A stretch of 64,000 nt of DNA from Yeguia hominis (GTDB lineage Bacteria > Bacillota > Clostridia > Oscillospirales > Acutalibacteraceae). This document shows, piece by piece, positions 7,529 to 15,306 of this stretch; the stretch's first letter is position 1; every line of letters begins with the position of its first letter. Below the pieces are notes generated by a model, which was given only the letters and a program-made list of their open reading frames with translations, did not search any database and was not told the DNA's origin. The position numbers and the translations under genes are program-made. The stretch lies in contig NZ_JACRSN010000003.1 of assembly GCF_014384705.1 (NCBI RefSeq), positions 160,269-224,268 of the forward strand. The letters are read 5' to 3'.

Positions 7529-8524
7529 ATGCAGCGTATTTTAAATAATCCGGACAATATTGTCGATGAGATGCTCAAAGGCTTTTTGAAAACACATTCT
7601 GATATTGTAGAAGCAACAGAAAATCCCCGCGTTGTCAAAGCGAAGGGCGTTCCGGCGGATCGGGTCGGCGTGGTGACCGGCGGCGGTTCCGGACACAAGC
7701 CTGCGTTTGTCGGTTATGTCGGTGAAAATCTCTGCGATGCAGCGGCAGTCGGCGAGATTTTCTCTTCTCCGACAGCGGCGGCGTTCCTCGACGCGTTCAA
7801 AGTTGCCAACAGCGGAAAGGGCGTTGCGTGCCTGTACGGCAACTATTCCGGCGATAACATGAACGTCAAGATGGCGGTGAAAATGGCCAAGAAAGCCGGC
7901 ATCGAAGTCAAAACGGTCATCGCGAACGACGACGTTGCTTCCGCGCCGAAGGATCAGCGCGAAAAACGCCGCGGCGTTGCGGGCGAAATCCTGATGTGGA
8001 AGGCTGCCGGTGCAAAAGCGGCGACCGGCGCGTCTCTCGACGAGGTGATCGCGACCGCGCAGAAGGCAATTGACAACACGCGCAGCGTCGGCATCGGCCT
8101 GACGCCCTGCACACTGCCGGCAGTCGGACATCCGAACTTTGAAATCAAAGAGGGCACCATGGAAGTGGGGATCGGCCACCACGGAGAGCCGGGCGTAGCG
8201 GTTTGCGCATTGGAACCCGCCGCACAGATGGCAAAGCGGATGGTGGATATCGTGGTTCCGGATTACCCGTTTGAGGCCGGCGACGAAGTTGTCGTGCTGG
8301 TTTCCGGTCTGGGCGCCACGCCGGTTATGGAGCTGTATGTTCTCTATGATGAGATCGACAAGCTCCTGACGGAAAAAGGCATCAAGACGCACCGTGCATA
8401 TGTCGGCAACTACTTTACTTCGCTCGACATGATGGGCGCTACGCTGACGGTGATGAAGCTGGACGAAGAACTCAAAACGCTGATGGACGCGCCTTGCTAC
8501 AGCATGGGCCTGAAGCAGAAATAA
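7529..8524 (+). CDS. dhaK: Dihydroxyacetone/tetrulose kinase, DhaK subunit
   Basis: A 331-residue DhaK-type ketose-binding subunit. The V-T-G-G-G-S-G-H-K-P motif is near residue 50, and the G-I-G-H-H-G-E-P-G motif places the substrate-binding histidine at residue 218, the position of the hemiaminal-forming His in E. coli DhaK. It binds a short ketose covalently while DhaL supplies the nucleotide. It lies 13 bp after the dehydrogenase and 12 bp before dhaL. There is no dhaM in the window, so either ATP is used directly or a phosphotransferase-system partner is encoded elsewhere. Neighbours argue for erythrulose rather than dihydroxyacetone, but this is inference. Confidence 0.92.
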   Translation: MQRILNNPDNIVDEMLKGFLKTHSDIVEATENPRVVKAKGVPADRVGVVTGGGSGHKPAFVGYVGENLCDAAAVGEIFSSPTAAAFLDAFKVANSGKGVACLYGNYSGDNMNVKMAVKMAKKAGIEVKTVIANDDVASAPKDQREKRRGVAGEILMWKAAGAKAATGASLDEVIATAQKAIDNTRSVGIGLTPCTLPAVGHPNFEIKEGTMEVGIGHHGEPGVAVCALEPAAQMAKRMVDIVVPDYPFEAGDEVVVLVSGLGATPVMELYVLYDEIDKLLTEKGIKTHRAYVGNYFTSLDMMGATLTVMKLDEELKTLMDAPCYSMGLKQK

Positions 8525-8536
8525 GGAGGAGTAGGC

Positions 8537-9175
8537 ATGGGCGTATTTCACAATGCGGACGGAAAACCCGTTCTGCTCAAAATGGTGGAGGCCATTCAGG
8601 AAAACAAAGCATATCTCGGCGAGGTTGACGGCCTGATCGGCGACGGCGACCACGGCATGAATATGAATAAGGGTTTTACGATGTTTGGCGAGCGCATTGC
8701 CGGCGAGGAGATTTCCTTTACAGAAGGCCTTGATACCCTCGGAACACTGCTCTTCTCGGAAATCGGCGGATCGATGGGTCCGATTTACGGAACGATCTTT
8801 ATGGATATGGCAGAGGCCGGCGAGGACTTCGACGAGATCGGCGCGGCAGAACTGGAAACGATGCTCGGCGCAGGCATGGACGGCCTGTTTGAGATTGTGG
8901 ACGCGCGCGTCGGCGACAAGACGCTTGTCGACACGCTTTCTCCGGCGAAAGATGCGCTGCACGCGGCAGCAGAGAGCGGCAAACCGTTTTCTGAGGCGCT
9001 TTCGGACATGAAGGCGGCCGCTGCTGCGGGTCGCGATTCGACGAAAGATCTCGTTGCGAAATACGGACGTTCCAGCCGTCTCGGCGAACGTTCGCGCGGC
9101 GTGCTGGACGCGGGGGCAACCTCGTGCTGCATCATCCTGACCGCAATGGCGGACGGCATCCAGGCACTGCTGTAA
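8537..9175 (+). CDS. dhaL: Dihydroxyacetone/tetrulose kinase, DhaL nucleotide-binding subunit
   Basis: A 212-residue DhaL subunit of normal length. The Mg-nucleotide aspartates are seen in I-G-D-G-D-H-G-M-N-M near residue 33, and the G-G-S-M-G-P-I-Y-G loop near residue 75 is characteristic. A later G-R-S-S-R-L-G-E-R-S segment and the D-A-G-A-T-S-C tail complete the family pattern. It holds the ADP/ATP used to phosphorylate the ketose bound by DhaK. It has an AAGGAGG site and sits inside the same operon. Confidence 0.92.
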   Translation: MGVFHNADGKPVLLKMVEAIQENKAYLGEVDGLIGDGDHGMNMNKGFTMFGERIAGEEISFTEGLDTLGTLLFSEIGGSMGPIYGTIFMDMAEAGEDFDEIGAAELETMLGAGMDGLFEIVDARVGDKTLVDTLSPAKDALHAAAESGKPFSEALSDMKAAAAAGRDSTKDLVAKYGRSSRLGERSRGVLDAGATSCCIILTAMADGIQALL

Positions 9176-9196
9176 GAGAAAGGAACCTGAAACGAT

Positions 9197-9655
9197 ATGC
9201 GGAAATTTGTAATCGGCTGCGACAATGCAGTTGTCGAAATGAAGGACACGCTCAAAGCGTTTTTGCAGAAGCAGGGCGCGGAAGTGGAGGATGTCGGGTG
9301 CTTTTCTTCGGATGACCCGACCAACTATCCGACCATTGCAGAAAAGGCCTGCAACCTGATTGCGGAAAGCGGCTTTGAGAAGCGCGGTGTGCTGGTTTGC
9401 GGAACCGGAATCGGCATGTGCATGACGGCCAATAAGTGCAAGGGCATCCGTGCAGCGGTCGGACATGATATTTTCTCCGCACGGCGGTCGATTTTGAGCA
9501 ACGACGGCAACGTGATCTGCTTTGGCGCGCGGGTAATCGGGCCGGAGCTTGCGAAAGCGATCCTCGGCGAATGGATGACGCTCGAATACATGGACGGACC
9601 TTCCACCCCGAAGGTGCAGGAGATCATCGCGCTGGAAGAACGCAACATGCGCTGA
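9197..9655 (+). CDS. RpiB/LacAB-family sugar-phosphate isomerase
   Basis: A 152-residue RpiB-fold isomerase. It begins with I-G-C-D-N-A and contains the C-G-T-G-I-G-M active-site loop near residue 72, followed by N-K-C-K-G-I-R-A-A. These enzymes interconvert aldose and ketose phosphates (ribose 5-P/ribulose 5-P, galactose 6-P/tagatose 6-P, erythrulose-P/erythrose-P). As last gene after a polyol dehydrogenase and a DhaK/DhaL kinase, a role converting a tetrulose phosphate to an erythrose phosphate is the simplest reading, analogous to the DerI/LerI step of tetritol catabolism. Substrate not proven. Confidence 0.87.
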   Translation: MRKFVIGCDNAVVEMKDTLKAFLQKQGAEVEDVGCFSSDDPTNYPTIAEKACNLIAESGFEKRGVLVCGTGIGMCMTANKCKGIRAAVGHDIFSARRSILSNDGNVICFGARVIGPELAKAILGEWMTLEYMDGPSTPKVQEIIALEERNMR

Positions 9656-9753
9656 GCATGTGCCGTTCAAAACGCCAGTTACACATCGATTGATAGCATC
9701 CGGCGGTTTCTGCCTTATATTGCGGCAGAAATCATCTAACATCTCCCAAAGGA

Positions 9754-9800
9754 AAAGCCACCGCTTCGGCAGATTTGAAACTGCCCAGAGCGGTGGCTTT
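9754..9800 (+). terminator. Terminator of the polyol operon
   Basis: AAAGCCACCGCT pairs with AGCGGTGGCTTT, with inner GGCAG/CTGCC pairing. A short CCTGTTTT tract follows, 98 bp after the isomerase stop. Confidence 0.75.
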
Positions 9801-10151
9801 CCTGTTTTGAAAACGAAAGAAATTTCAATCGCATGTTTTTTGTATAGCCGCTTTTGCAGACACGAATTCTTTCGGCGTTTTAAAAACCGAAACGCACAGG
9901 AAAAAGGCATCCTTGTCCTGTGTCAGATGAATTTCTCAAGGCAAATCGGAAAGGAACCTTTCCTTTCAAATGGGGAAAAGGTGATGCAATCAAGGCGCAT
10001 GTCAGGGCGGCAGAACCGCGGCTTTTGCCCAATCGGTATCATTGAGATCCGGCGTGCCTCGGCGCCGCAGACGCGCTTATCCCGATGGATGAAAGCCTAG
10101 AAAGAAAGTCCACGGAAGAAAGCCCGCAGATGGGAAACCCGCGAAACGCGG
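9801..10151. other. Gene-free stretch
   Basis: No ORF here has a ribosome binding site or recognisable product. The only structures seen are a small palindrome (GGAAAGGAACCTTTCC) near 9948 and a short hairpin (AACCCGCG-AAA-CGCGGTT) overlapping the end of the VanW gene, which might weakly terminate it. Confidence 0.4.
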
Positions 10152-11564
10152 TTAGTCCTCGTTTTCGCGGAGCGCATCGATGTCGGTTCCGGGTCCGACT
10201 TTATAGAGTGGAGCAACTTCGCTGTAGTAGGAGTCCGGCAGATCCTCGCGCCGGACTTCCTCGCCGTTTTTATAATAAATACGCCAGGCAACCGCCTTAA
10301 TTCCTTCATATCCGGTGCGGTCAAGCTCGACCTCGCCTTTTTTCAGGCTGTCGTCCTCTTCGTATTCGGCGTCCGGCATGGGGATGGTCTCCGTGCGTTT
10401 GCTGCCGACTTCAATCTCGTCGAATTCGTCGGTGATGTACCCGTAAATCGTGGCGGTCAGACGGTTGTCCTCCATGGCGGCGGAAAGATAAATCGGATAC
10501 GCGGTCACATTTTGCAGGCGGAGATCGACATAAGGATAATCGACCGTCGCGTCAAGGCCTTCCGGCGCATAGGAGGACGGCCGCAGGTGGCAGTACCGCT
10601 CAATGATGGCCATATTGGCGCGCAGGGCACAGCCGTAGATGGTGGTGGCAGCCTGACAGATTCCGCCGCCGCTTTCCTGAATCAGCTTGCCGTCTTTCCA
10701 AGCGCCTGCCGGAAGCCATCCCAAGCTTTCGTCCATGCTGTTGCCGACAAATTCATGGAAGGAGAAAATTCCGCCGGCCGGAATGGTTTGCCGGTCGAGA
10801 AGCCCCATCGCCTTTTTCATGTTCTGGTTGGCGTTTCCGCCATTGGTGGATTCGGTCGAAAAGCTGGCAACCTTACCGGTTTTGGCCTGAAGCGATTCCA
10901 GCGTTGTGGTAAACGGAACCGCGGAGACAGGAACCTCGATCTCTCCGCTGTGCGTGTCCGATTCCAGCGTTTGAATGATGGCAGCTTCGAGCGCTTCCGT
11001 ATCAACTGCGCGTCCGTCTTTGCCGTCGGTATACGTAAAGGTCAGCGTGTCGAAATCAAAGTCTGCGATATCCGGTTCAACCGGATCCTCAGAAATGTTC
11101 TCTGCAAATTCGGCAATTTTGCTTTCCAGCATGCCGTAGCGCAGAGTCGGCGTCAGCGTATAGGTTTTGCCGGCCGGTGTGCCGTCCGATGCGAGCGCTT
11201 TCGGGTAGGTGTTGCTGTAAACGGCGGCCTCCTGAAGGACTTCGTCGGTATTGAATTCGATCACGAGATCAGAAGCGGTAACCGTAAGGGTCTCTCCGCC
11301 GTAAGACGCTGTTACCCGGTAGCGTTCTTCGAGTTCCGCCTCTGCTTCCGAGAGGGCGCGTTTTGCCTCTTCTTCGGTCATGCCGGAAAGATCGACGTCG
11401 GACACGAAAATGCCGGCGGCATACGTGAACGCTTCGGAAGAATCAGACGGTGCCGACGCAGAACCGGCAGAATCTTTTTCGAAAATGGCGCAGCCGGAAA
11501 GCAGGCAAAGCGCACAAATCAGAGACAATGCGGCAAAAAAACGGGCGCGAAGACGACGGGTCAT
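10152..11564 (-). CDS. VanW family lipoprotein
   Basis: A 470-residue surface protein. A basic N-terminus and hydrophobic core end in the lipobox L-S-G-C at about residue 26, predicting lipid anchoring. A Ser/Ala-rich linker follows. The middle part (about 50-215) resembles the YoaR-type putative peptidoglycan-binding repeat found before VanW domains, with the typical V-D-L-S-G-M-T-E-E-E-A start. The VanW domain spans about 230-390 with the signature G-G-G-I-C-Q-A-A-T-T-I-Y. VanW proteins are envelope-associated, but their biochemical activity is not established. The gene stands alone. Confidence 0.9.
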   Translation of the reverse strand: MTRRLRARFFAALSLICALCLLSGCAIFEKDSAGSASAPSDSSEAFTYAAGIFVSDVDLSGMTEEEAKRALSEAEAELEERYRVTASYGGETLTVTASDLVIEFNTDEVLQEAAVYSNTYPKALASDGTPAGKTYTLTPTLRYGMLESKIAEFAENISEDPVEPDIADFDFDTLTFTYTDGKDGRAVDTEALEAAIIQTLESDTHSGEIEVPVSAVPFTTTLESLQAKTGKVASFSTESTNGGNANQNMKKAMGLLDRQTIPAGGIFSFHEFVGNSMDESLGWLPAGAWKDGKLIQESGGGICQAATTIYGCALRANMAIIERYCHLRPSSYAPEGLDATVDYPYVDLRLQNVTAYPIYLSAAMEDNRLTATIYGYITDEFDEIEVGSKRTETIPMPDAEYEEDDSLKKGEVELDRTGYEGIKAVAWRIYYKNGEEVRREDLPDSYYSEVAPLYKVGPGTDIDALRENED

Positions 11565-11711
11565 CAGGCGGCCTCCTTTGCAGTTTCAAATAAAAGCATG
11601 TTACTGTTATTATAAGCATATTTTTGCCTTCTGGAAAGGAAGGTTACACAATTTTAATCGAATTGTAATGAAAAACGAAAATTTTTAGCTTGCACAAATC
11701 AAAAAAGAGGC

Positions 11712-11740
11712 TTGACAGGATAGAAAAACCATGATATGCT
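11712..11740 (+). promoter_or_regulatory. Sigma-A promoter of the DUF2325 operon
   Basis: Consensus TTGACA at 11712-11717, a 17-bp spacer and TATGCT at 11735-11740. A DtxR-like palindrome starts 10 bp after the -10 box, so transcription should be blocked when the regulator is bound. Confidence 0.8.
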
Positions 11741-11749
11741 AACAACACG

Positions 11750-11767
11750 AGTTAGATAAAACTAACC
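11750..11767. promoter_or_regulatory. DtxR/IdeR-like operator 1
   Basis: AGTTAG-N6-CTAACC. The GTTAG/CTAAC halves with a 6-bp centre match the general form of metal-dependent DtxR-family operators (TTAGGTTAG...CTAACCTAA). It covers the expected transcription start. Confidence 0.6.
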
Positions 11768-11774
11768 AAAATAA

Positions 11775-11808
11775 AAATGCAGAGCAATGTGCGTTGCATT
11801 TCTTTTTT
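11775..11808 (+). terminator. Possible attenuator hairpin in the DUF2325 leader
   Basis: AAATGCA (11775-11781) and TGCATTT (11795-11801) form a 7-bp stem with a 13-nt loop, followed by CTTTTTT. It is A/T-rich and therefore weak. It lies between the two DtxR-like boxes. Confidence 0.35.
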
Positions 11809-11815
11809 AATCAGG

Positions 11816-11833
11816 AGTTAGCGCAAACTAACT
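11816..11833. promoter_or_regulatory. DtxR/IdeR-like operator 2
   Basis: AGTTAG-N6-CTAACT, a perfect 6+6 palindrome with the same spacing as operator 1, 66 bp downstream and just before the DUF2325 ribosome binding site (AAGGAGG). Two equally spaced copies around one promoter make a regulatory role likely. Confidence 0.6.
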
Positions 11834-11851
11834 AGCAAGGAGGATGAACGG

Positions 11852-12142
11852 ATGAGCGTAGTCATCGTTGGCGGAAACGAGCGGATGGTCTGTCAATATG
11901 AAGATATTTGCCGGCAGCACGGATGCCGGGCAAAGGTGTTTGTAAAGGAAAGCGGCGCGCTGAAAAAGAAACTGGGATGTCCGGATCTTCTGATTCTGCT
12001 GACCAATACGGTTTCCCATAAAATGGTTCTGAGCGCTGTCGGTGAGGCAAAGCGGAACAACATTCCGATTGCGCGGATCCATTCGAGCAGCGCGTCCGCA
12101 CTGCACAATCTTCTGTGCGGCTACTGCGGCGGGAGGGGATAA
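11852..12142 (+). CDS. DUF2325 domain protein
   Basis: A 96-residue protein that is essentially one DUF2325 domain. It starts with the S-V-V-I-V-G-G-N pattern and ends in the family-typical S-S-S-A-S-A-L-H-N-L-L motif. It contains scattered cysteines but no membrane segment. Function is not established. It leads an operon with DUF3793 and a flavodoxin behind two DtxR-like boxes. Homologous trios often sit beside ferrous-iron transport genes in Clostridia, so an iron-linked role is a reasonable inference, although no Feo gene is in this window. Confidence 0.85.
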   Translation: MSVVIVGGNERMVCQYEDICRQHGCRAKVFVKESGALKKKLGCPDLLILLTNTVSHKMVLSAVGEAKRNNIPIARIHSSSASALHNLLCGYCGGRG

Positions 12143-12145
12143 GCA

Positions 12146-12718
12146 TTGGGAGAGCTTTTGGTGCGGTACTGTGCGCCGACCCTGGCAGGGCTCAAGACCG
12201 GAAGCCTTTTTAGCGTTTCGGCATCCTCTCCGGCAGCGCTTGCGCGTGAACTGCGGGATTGGAACCGACGGCTGAATGCAAAAGATGTGGCGATTTGCGC
12301 GCTTCGTCTCCGGCAGGGGAAGGCGCTGATTTATGTCTACCGCAAAGCGATGCTTGCGCAGGATTTGCAGAAAAAGGACGTACAGGCGGTGCTGCAGAAA
12401 GCAAAATATTCCGGATTTTCCGATCACCGGTGGATGCTGCTGCAGCTTCGGGAACGAATTTTGCATGCAGAGGGCTTTCCGCATGAAATCGGACTGTTCC
12501 TGGGATATCCGGCGGAGGATGTCCGGGGCTTTATGGAAAAGAAGGGCAAGGACTGCCATCTGGTCGGATGCTGGAAGGTGTATGGCGACGCGGCATGTGC
12601 CGAGCGCCGGTTTGCCCGATATCAAAAATGCAAACAGGTCTATTTGCGCCAGTTTTCGGATGGCCGGTCGGTGGAGCAGCTTACCGTTGCATTCCGCAGA
12701 CCGCCGAAAGCGGTGTGA
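12146..12718 (+). CDS. DUF3793 family protein
   Basis: A 190-residue protein of the DUF3793 family with a TTG start placed by a GGGAGGGG site and only 3 bp after the DUF2325 stop. Family features seen are the N-terminal C-A-P-T-L-A-G-L-K-T-G-S-L-F, the central H-E-I-G-L-F-L-G-Y-P and the C-terminal C-W-K-V-Y-G-D. Function is not established in the literature I know. The tight coupling to DUF2325 and to the flavodoxin downstream suggests the three act together, probably under iron control. Confidence 0.88.
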   Translation: MGELLVRYCAPTLAGLKTGSLFSVSASSPAALARELRDWNRRLNAKDVAICALRLRQGKALIYVYRKAMLAQDLQKKDVQAVLQKAKYSGFSDHRWMLLQLRERILHAEGFPHEIGLFLGYPAEDVRGFMEKKGKDCHLVGCWKVYGDAACAERRFARYQKCKQVYLRQFSDGRSVEQLTVAFRRPPKAV

Positions 12719-12753
12719 CAGAGATATATTTCAGGAAAAGAGGTCATGAGAAC

Positions 12754-13176
12754 ATGAAAGCAGCAGTTGTTTATTGGAGCGGTACGGGAAATACAGAAGC
12801 GATGGCGAATGAAGTGGCACAGGGGTGCCGTGCAGCAGGCGCAGAGGTCGCAGTGTTGCAGGCGTCGGAATTTTCGGCAGACCAGATGGATACCTTTGAC
12901 GCGGTAGCCTTTGGCTGCCCGTCCATGGGGGATGAGCAGCTTGAGGAAAGCGAGTTCGAGCCGATGTTTCAGAGCTGTGAGGAGAAGCTGTCCGGAAAGC
13001 GGATCGTGCTGTTTGGCTCTTACGGATGGGGAGACGGCGCGTGGATGCGCGATTGGGAAGAAGCCTGCAAAGCGCAGGGTGCAGATTTGGCGGCGGATTT
13101 TGTAATCTGCAATGATGCGCCGGACGAGGACGCCTGCGCGGCCTGCAGAGCGCTTGGCGCAGCGCTGGTCGGATAA
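12754..13176 (+). CDS. Flavodoxin
   Basis: A 140-residue short-chain flavodoxin. The FMN phosphate loop is seen as Y-W-S-G-T-G-N-T-E at residues 6-14, and the aromatic FMN-stacking region is G-S-Y-G-W-G-D-G around residue 89. Flavodoxins replace ferredoxin as low-potential electron carriers, classically when iron is scarce, which fits the DtxR-like boxes at the head of this operon. The upstream in-frame extension overlaps DUF3793 and is not credible; ATG 12754 follows an AAAAGAGG site. Confidence 0.93.
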   Translation: MKAAVVYWSGTGNTEAMANEVAQGCRAAGAEVAVLQASEFSADQMDTFDAVAFGCPSMGDEQLEESEFEPMFQSCEEKLSGKRIVLFGSYGWGDGAWMRDWEEACKAQGADLAADFVICNDAPDEDACAACRALGAALVG

Positions 13177-13205
13177 CCGAACCGCAATCCATTTTTATAA
13201 ACCCA

Positions 13206-13245
13206 GACCCGCCGGCGGAGTTTCTCTCTGCCAGGCGGGCTTTTT
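13206..13245 (+). terminator. Terminator after flavodoxin
   Basis: CCCGCC and GGCGGG arms, with further internal pairing, are followed by CTTTTT, 30 bp after the flavodoxin stop. Confidence 0.8.
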
Positions 13246-13688
13246 GTGATTTTGGTCTCTCACTTTTTTAAGAAAGGCCTGTTCCGAAATGATCCTCTTC
13301 CGGATCTTTACGGTTGGAGACTGGCGGAAGAGATGCTTTGAAATCGGCCCCGGCTGGCTTACGGTATGGCGGCTTCTGAACTCGCTTCCCGTCAGGGCGG
13401 TTCTGACTGCCTTGATGCGAGAATCATTCGGAATGAAACGGTTTTTTTCGAAACGAAATGTTTTTATTTTTTTCTTGAAATTTGGGAAATCGGTGTTTTT
13501 CCTGCAAAAAAGCTGTTATGATAAGCGCAGAACCAACACATACTGTAAAAAAGAAAGCCTTTGCCCGGAATCGTTGCAAAGAAGGAATCAAACGGGCAGG
13601 TTTTACGGCAAATGGGTGTTCCGCACGTTTCGGAGAATTTTGAAAACGCAGGAATCGTGCCGAAAATTACGGGAATGGAGACGTTTTG
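13246..13688. other. Gene-free stretch before the metallophosphoesterase
   Basis: An ORF from 13289 runs through here and over the next gene in another frame, but it has no ribosome binding site and a non-protein-like composition, so it is taken as chance. No clear promoter is seen; the segment around 13440-13530 is T-rich. Confidence 0.4.
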
Positions 13689-14900
13689 ATGGTAGCCCTG
13701 TTGCTCTCGCCAGTCTATATTTTGCTCAACGTCTATGCGGTTCGGCGAATTTTGCAGTGGGTTTCCGCATTTCCGCTTTCGGCCGCCGCCGGACGGTGGT
13801 GCAAGGGACTGCTCATTGTCCTCTATGCACTTCCGGCAGTGTCTCCGGCGCTTGCGTATGCGCTGCCGGCTTCCGCGTTTCAGTGGTGGGTCGGCAGAAT
13901 TTCAGCCGCGTGGCTGGGGTGTCTGTTTTATCTGTTGCTCCTGCTTGCCGTCGCGGATGGATCCGCGTGGGGAATCCGGCGGCATTTTCGCGGGCGTTGG
14001 GACGCTGCGCGAAAAAACCGGCTTCTTCGGCGCGGCGGAGCCCTCTGTGCGGCGGCGTTGATCGCAGTTTGCGGGTACGGATTCTGGCATGCGCAGGAGA
14101 TTACGGTGGTGCAGCGGCCTGTTTCGGTATGGAAAACCTGCCCGGCACAGAAAAGTCTGCGGATTGCGCTGATTTCTGATCTGCACTTCGGATATTCCGT
14201 AGGGCTTCGCCAGGCGCAGCGGATGGTTGATACCGTTAACGCGCAGAATCCGGACTTGATCTGTATCGCCGGCGATGTGTTTGATAATGCCTACAGCGCG
14301 ATTGAAGATCCGGCGCGGCTTTCCGAGATTCTCTCCGGCTTCCGGAGTCCCTATGGAACCTACGCCTGTTACGGCAATCACGATGTCTCCGAACGGCTGC
14401 TGGCGGGGTTTTCCTTCGGCGGCGCGGGAAAGGTCAGCGAGCAGCGGATGGACGCCATTCTCACGGATGCCGGAATTCATTTGCTGCGGGACGAGACGGT
14501 TTTGGTGGACGGGAAATTTTATCTTTCCGGCCGGCGCGACCGCACAAAACCCGGCGTTTCGGAGGAGCGTCTGGATGCGGAAACGCTGCTCTCGGGCGTT
14601 GACCGGAATCTTCCGGTATTTGTGCTCGATCATCAGCCCGCTGATCTTGCGGCGCTCGCACAGGCCGGCGCCGATCTGGTGCTTTCCGGCCACACGCACA
14701 ACGGCCAGCTCTTTCCCGGAAACCTTCTGATACAGCCGTTTTGCGAAAATCCGTACGGCGTGCTGCAAAAAGGGGAGATGACCTCGGTGGTGACCTCGGG
14801 CGCCGGCGTTTGGGGGCCTGCGATGCGGGTCGGAACCAACTGCGAAGTCGTCGTGGTGGAGGTCTCCTTTTTGCCGTCCGGTTTACAGGCAACTGGCTGA
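13689..14900 (+). CDS. Membrane-anchored metallophosphoesterase (YkuE/YaeI-like)
   Basis: A 403-residue protein with about four N-terminal membrane segments (within residues 1-130) and a calcineurin-like phosphoesterase domain (about 155-395). The five metal-binding blocks are all present: I-S-D-L-H-F-G, A-G-D-V-F-D, Y-G-N-H-D, L-D-H-Q-P, and S-G-H-T-H-N-G-Q. YaeI/YkuE homologues act on phospholipid or lipid-headgroup phosphodiesters, so an envelope substrate is likely. TTG 13686 directly before the ATG is an alternative start. It is monocistronic; the ilvB promoter starts 26 bp after its stop. Confidence 0.88.
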   Translation: MVALLLSPVYILLNVYAVRRILQWVSAFPLSAAAGRWCKGLLIVLYALPAVSPALAYALPASAFQWWVGRISAAWLGCLFYLLLLLAVADGSAWGIRRHFRGRWDAARKNRLLRRGGALCAAALIAVCGYGFWHAQEITVVQRPVSVWKTCPAQKSLRIALISDLHFGYSVGLRQAQRMVDTVNAQNPDLICIAGDVFDNAYSAIEDPARLSEILSGFRSPYGTYACYGNHDVSERLLAGFSFGGAGKVSEQRMDAILTDAGIHLLRDETVLVDGKFYLSGRRDRTKPGVSEERLDAETLLSGVDRNLPVFVLDHQPADLAALAQAGADLVLSGHTHNGQLFPGNLLIQPFCENPYGVLQKGEMTSVVTSGAGVWGPAMRVGTNCEVVVVEVSFLPSGLQATG

Positions 14901-14926
14901 CGGAATGGGAAAATCCCAAAAACCAC

Positions 14927-14955
14927 TTGACCTGACGAAAAAGGCATAGTATAAT
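14927..14955 (+). promoter_or_regulatory. Sigma-A promoter of the ilvBN T-box transcript
   Basis: TTGACC at 14927-14932, a 17-bp spacer and a perfect TATAAT at 14950-14955. Transcription should begin near 14962, just before the T-box leader. Confidence 0.85.
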
Positions 14956-14961
14956 ACAGGA

Positions 14962-15262
14962 AACTTTAATAGAAAAGAACGTTGAAGGGAATAAACAGCG
15001 CGTTCAGAAGCTGCAGAGAGCCTGCGGACGGTGCAAGCAGGTGCGGAAGGCGCGTGAATGTCCTCCCGGAGTTCCTGCCTGAAGAGCAGTTGTGTAGGGC
15101 GGGCGGCTGATCCCCGTTAAACGGATTCGCTTTATCGACAAGGTAGAGCGGCGAGTGGCTGGCGGATGAACGCGGGAGACCCCTGCGGAGGATCCGGCGG
15201 CAAAAAGAGTGGTACCGCAGAGTGAGAACCTTTGCCTCTTTGTTGAGGTGAAGGTTTTTTGT
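14962..15262 (+). promoter_or_regulatory. T-box tRNA-sensing leader of ilvBN
   Basis: An approximately 300-nt leader with the hallmarks of a T-box. The AGAGAG element is followed by a CCTGC...GCAGG hairpin carrying GGTGCAA. The conserved T-box AGAGTGGTACCGC (15206-15218) can pair with an uncharged tRNA acceptor end. The terminator hairpin AACCTTTGCCTC/GAGGTGAAGGTT (15227-15255, with two G-U pairs) is followed by TTTTTTGTTTTTT. Uncharged tRNA should stabilise the antiterminator and allow ilvBN expression. I did not assign the specifier codon with confidence; a branched-chain amino acid (Leu, Ile or Val) is expected from the genes. Confidence 0.9.
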
Positions 15263-15306
15263 TTTTTACGCGATTTTTACGCGGATGGAAATGGAGGCAG
15301 ATCGGA

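Noticed and set aside
7541..9910. A 789-codon minus-strand open frame over dhaK, dhaL and the isomerase
   Set aside because: A long antisense frame produced by G/C-rich third positions; His/Arg-rich, no recognisable domain, and the plus strand carries three motif-complete genes.
13289..14179. A 296-codon open frame across the start of the metallophosphoesterase gene
   Set aside because: No ribosome binding site, Arg/Cys-rich chance composition, and it overlaps a gene with all catalytic motifs intact in another frame.
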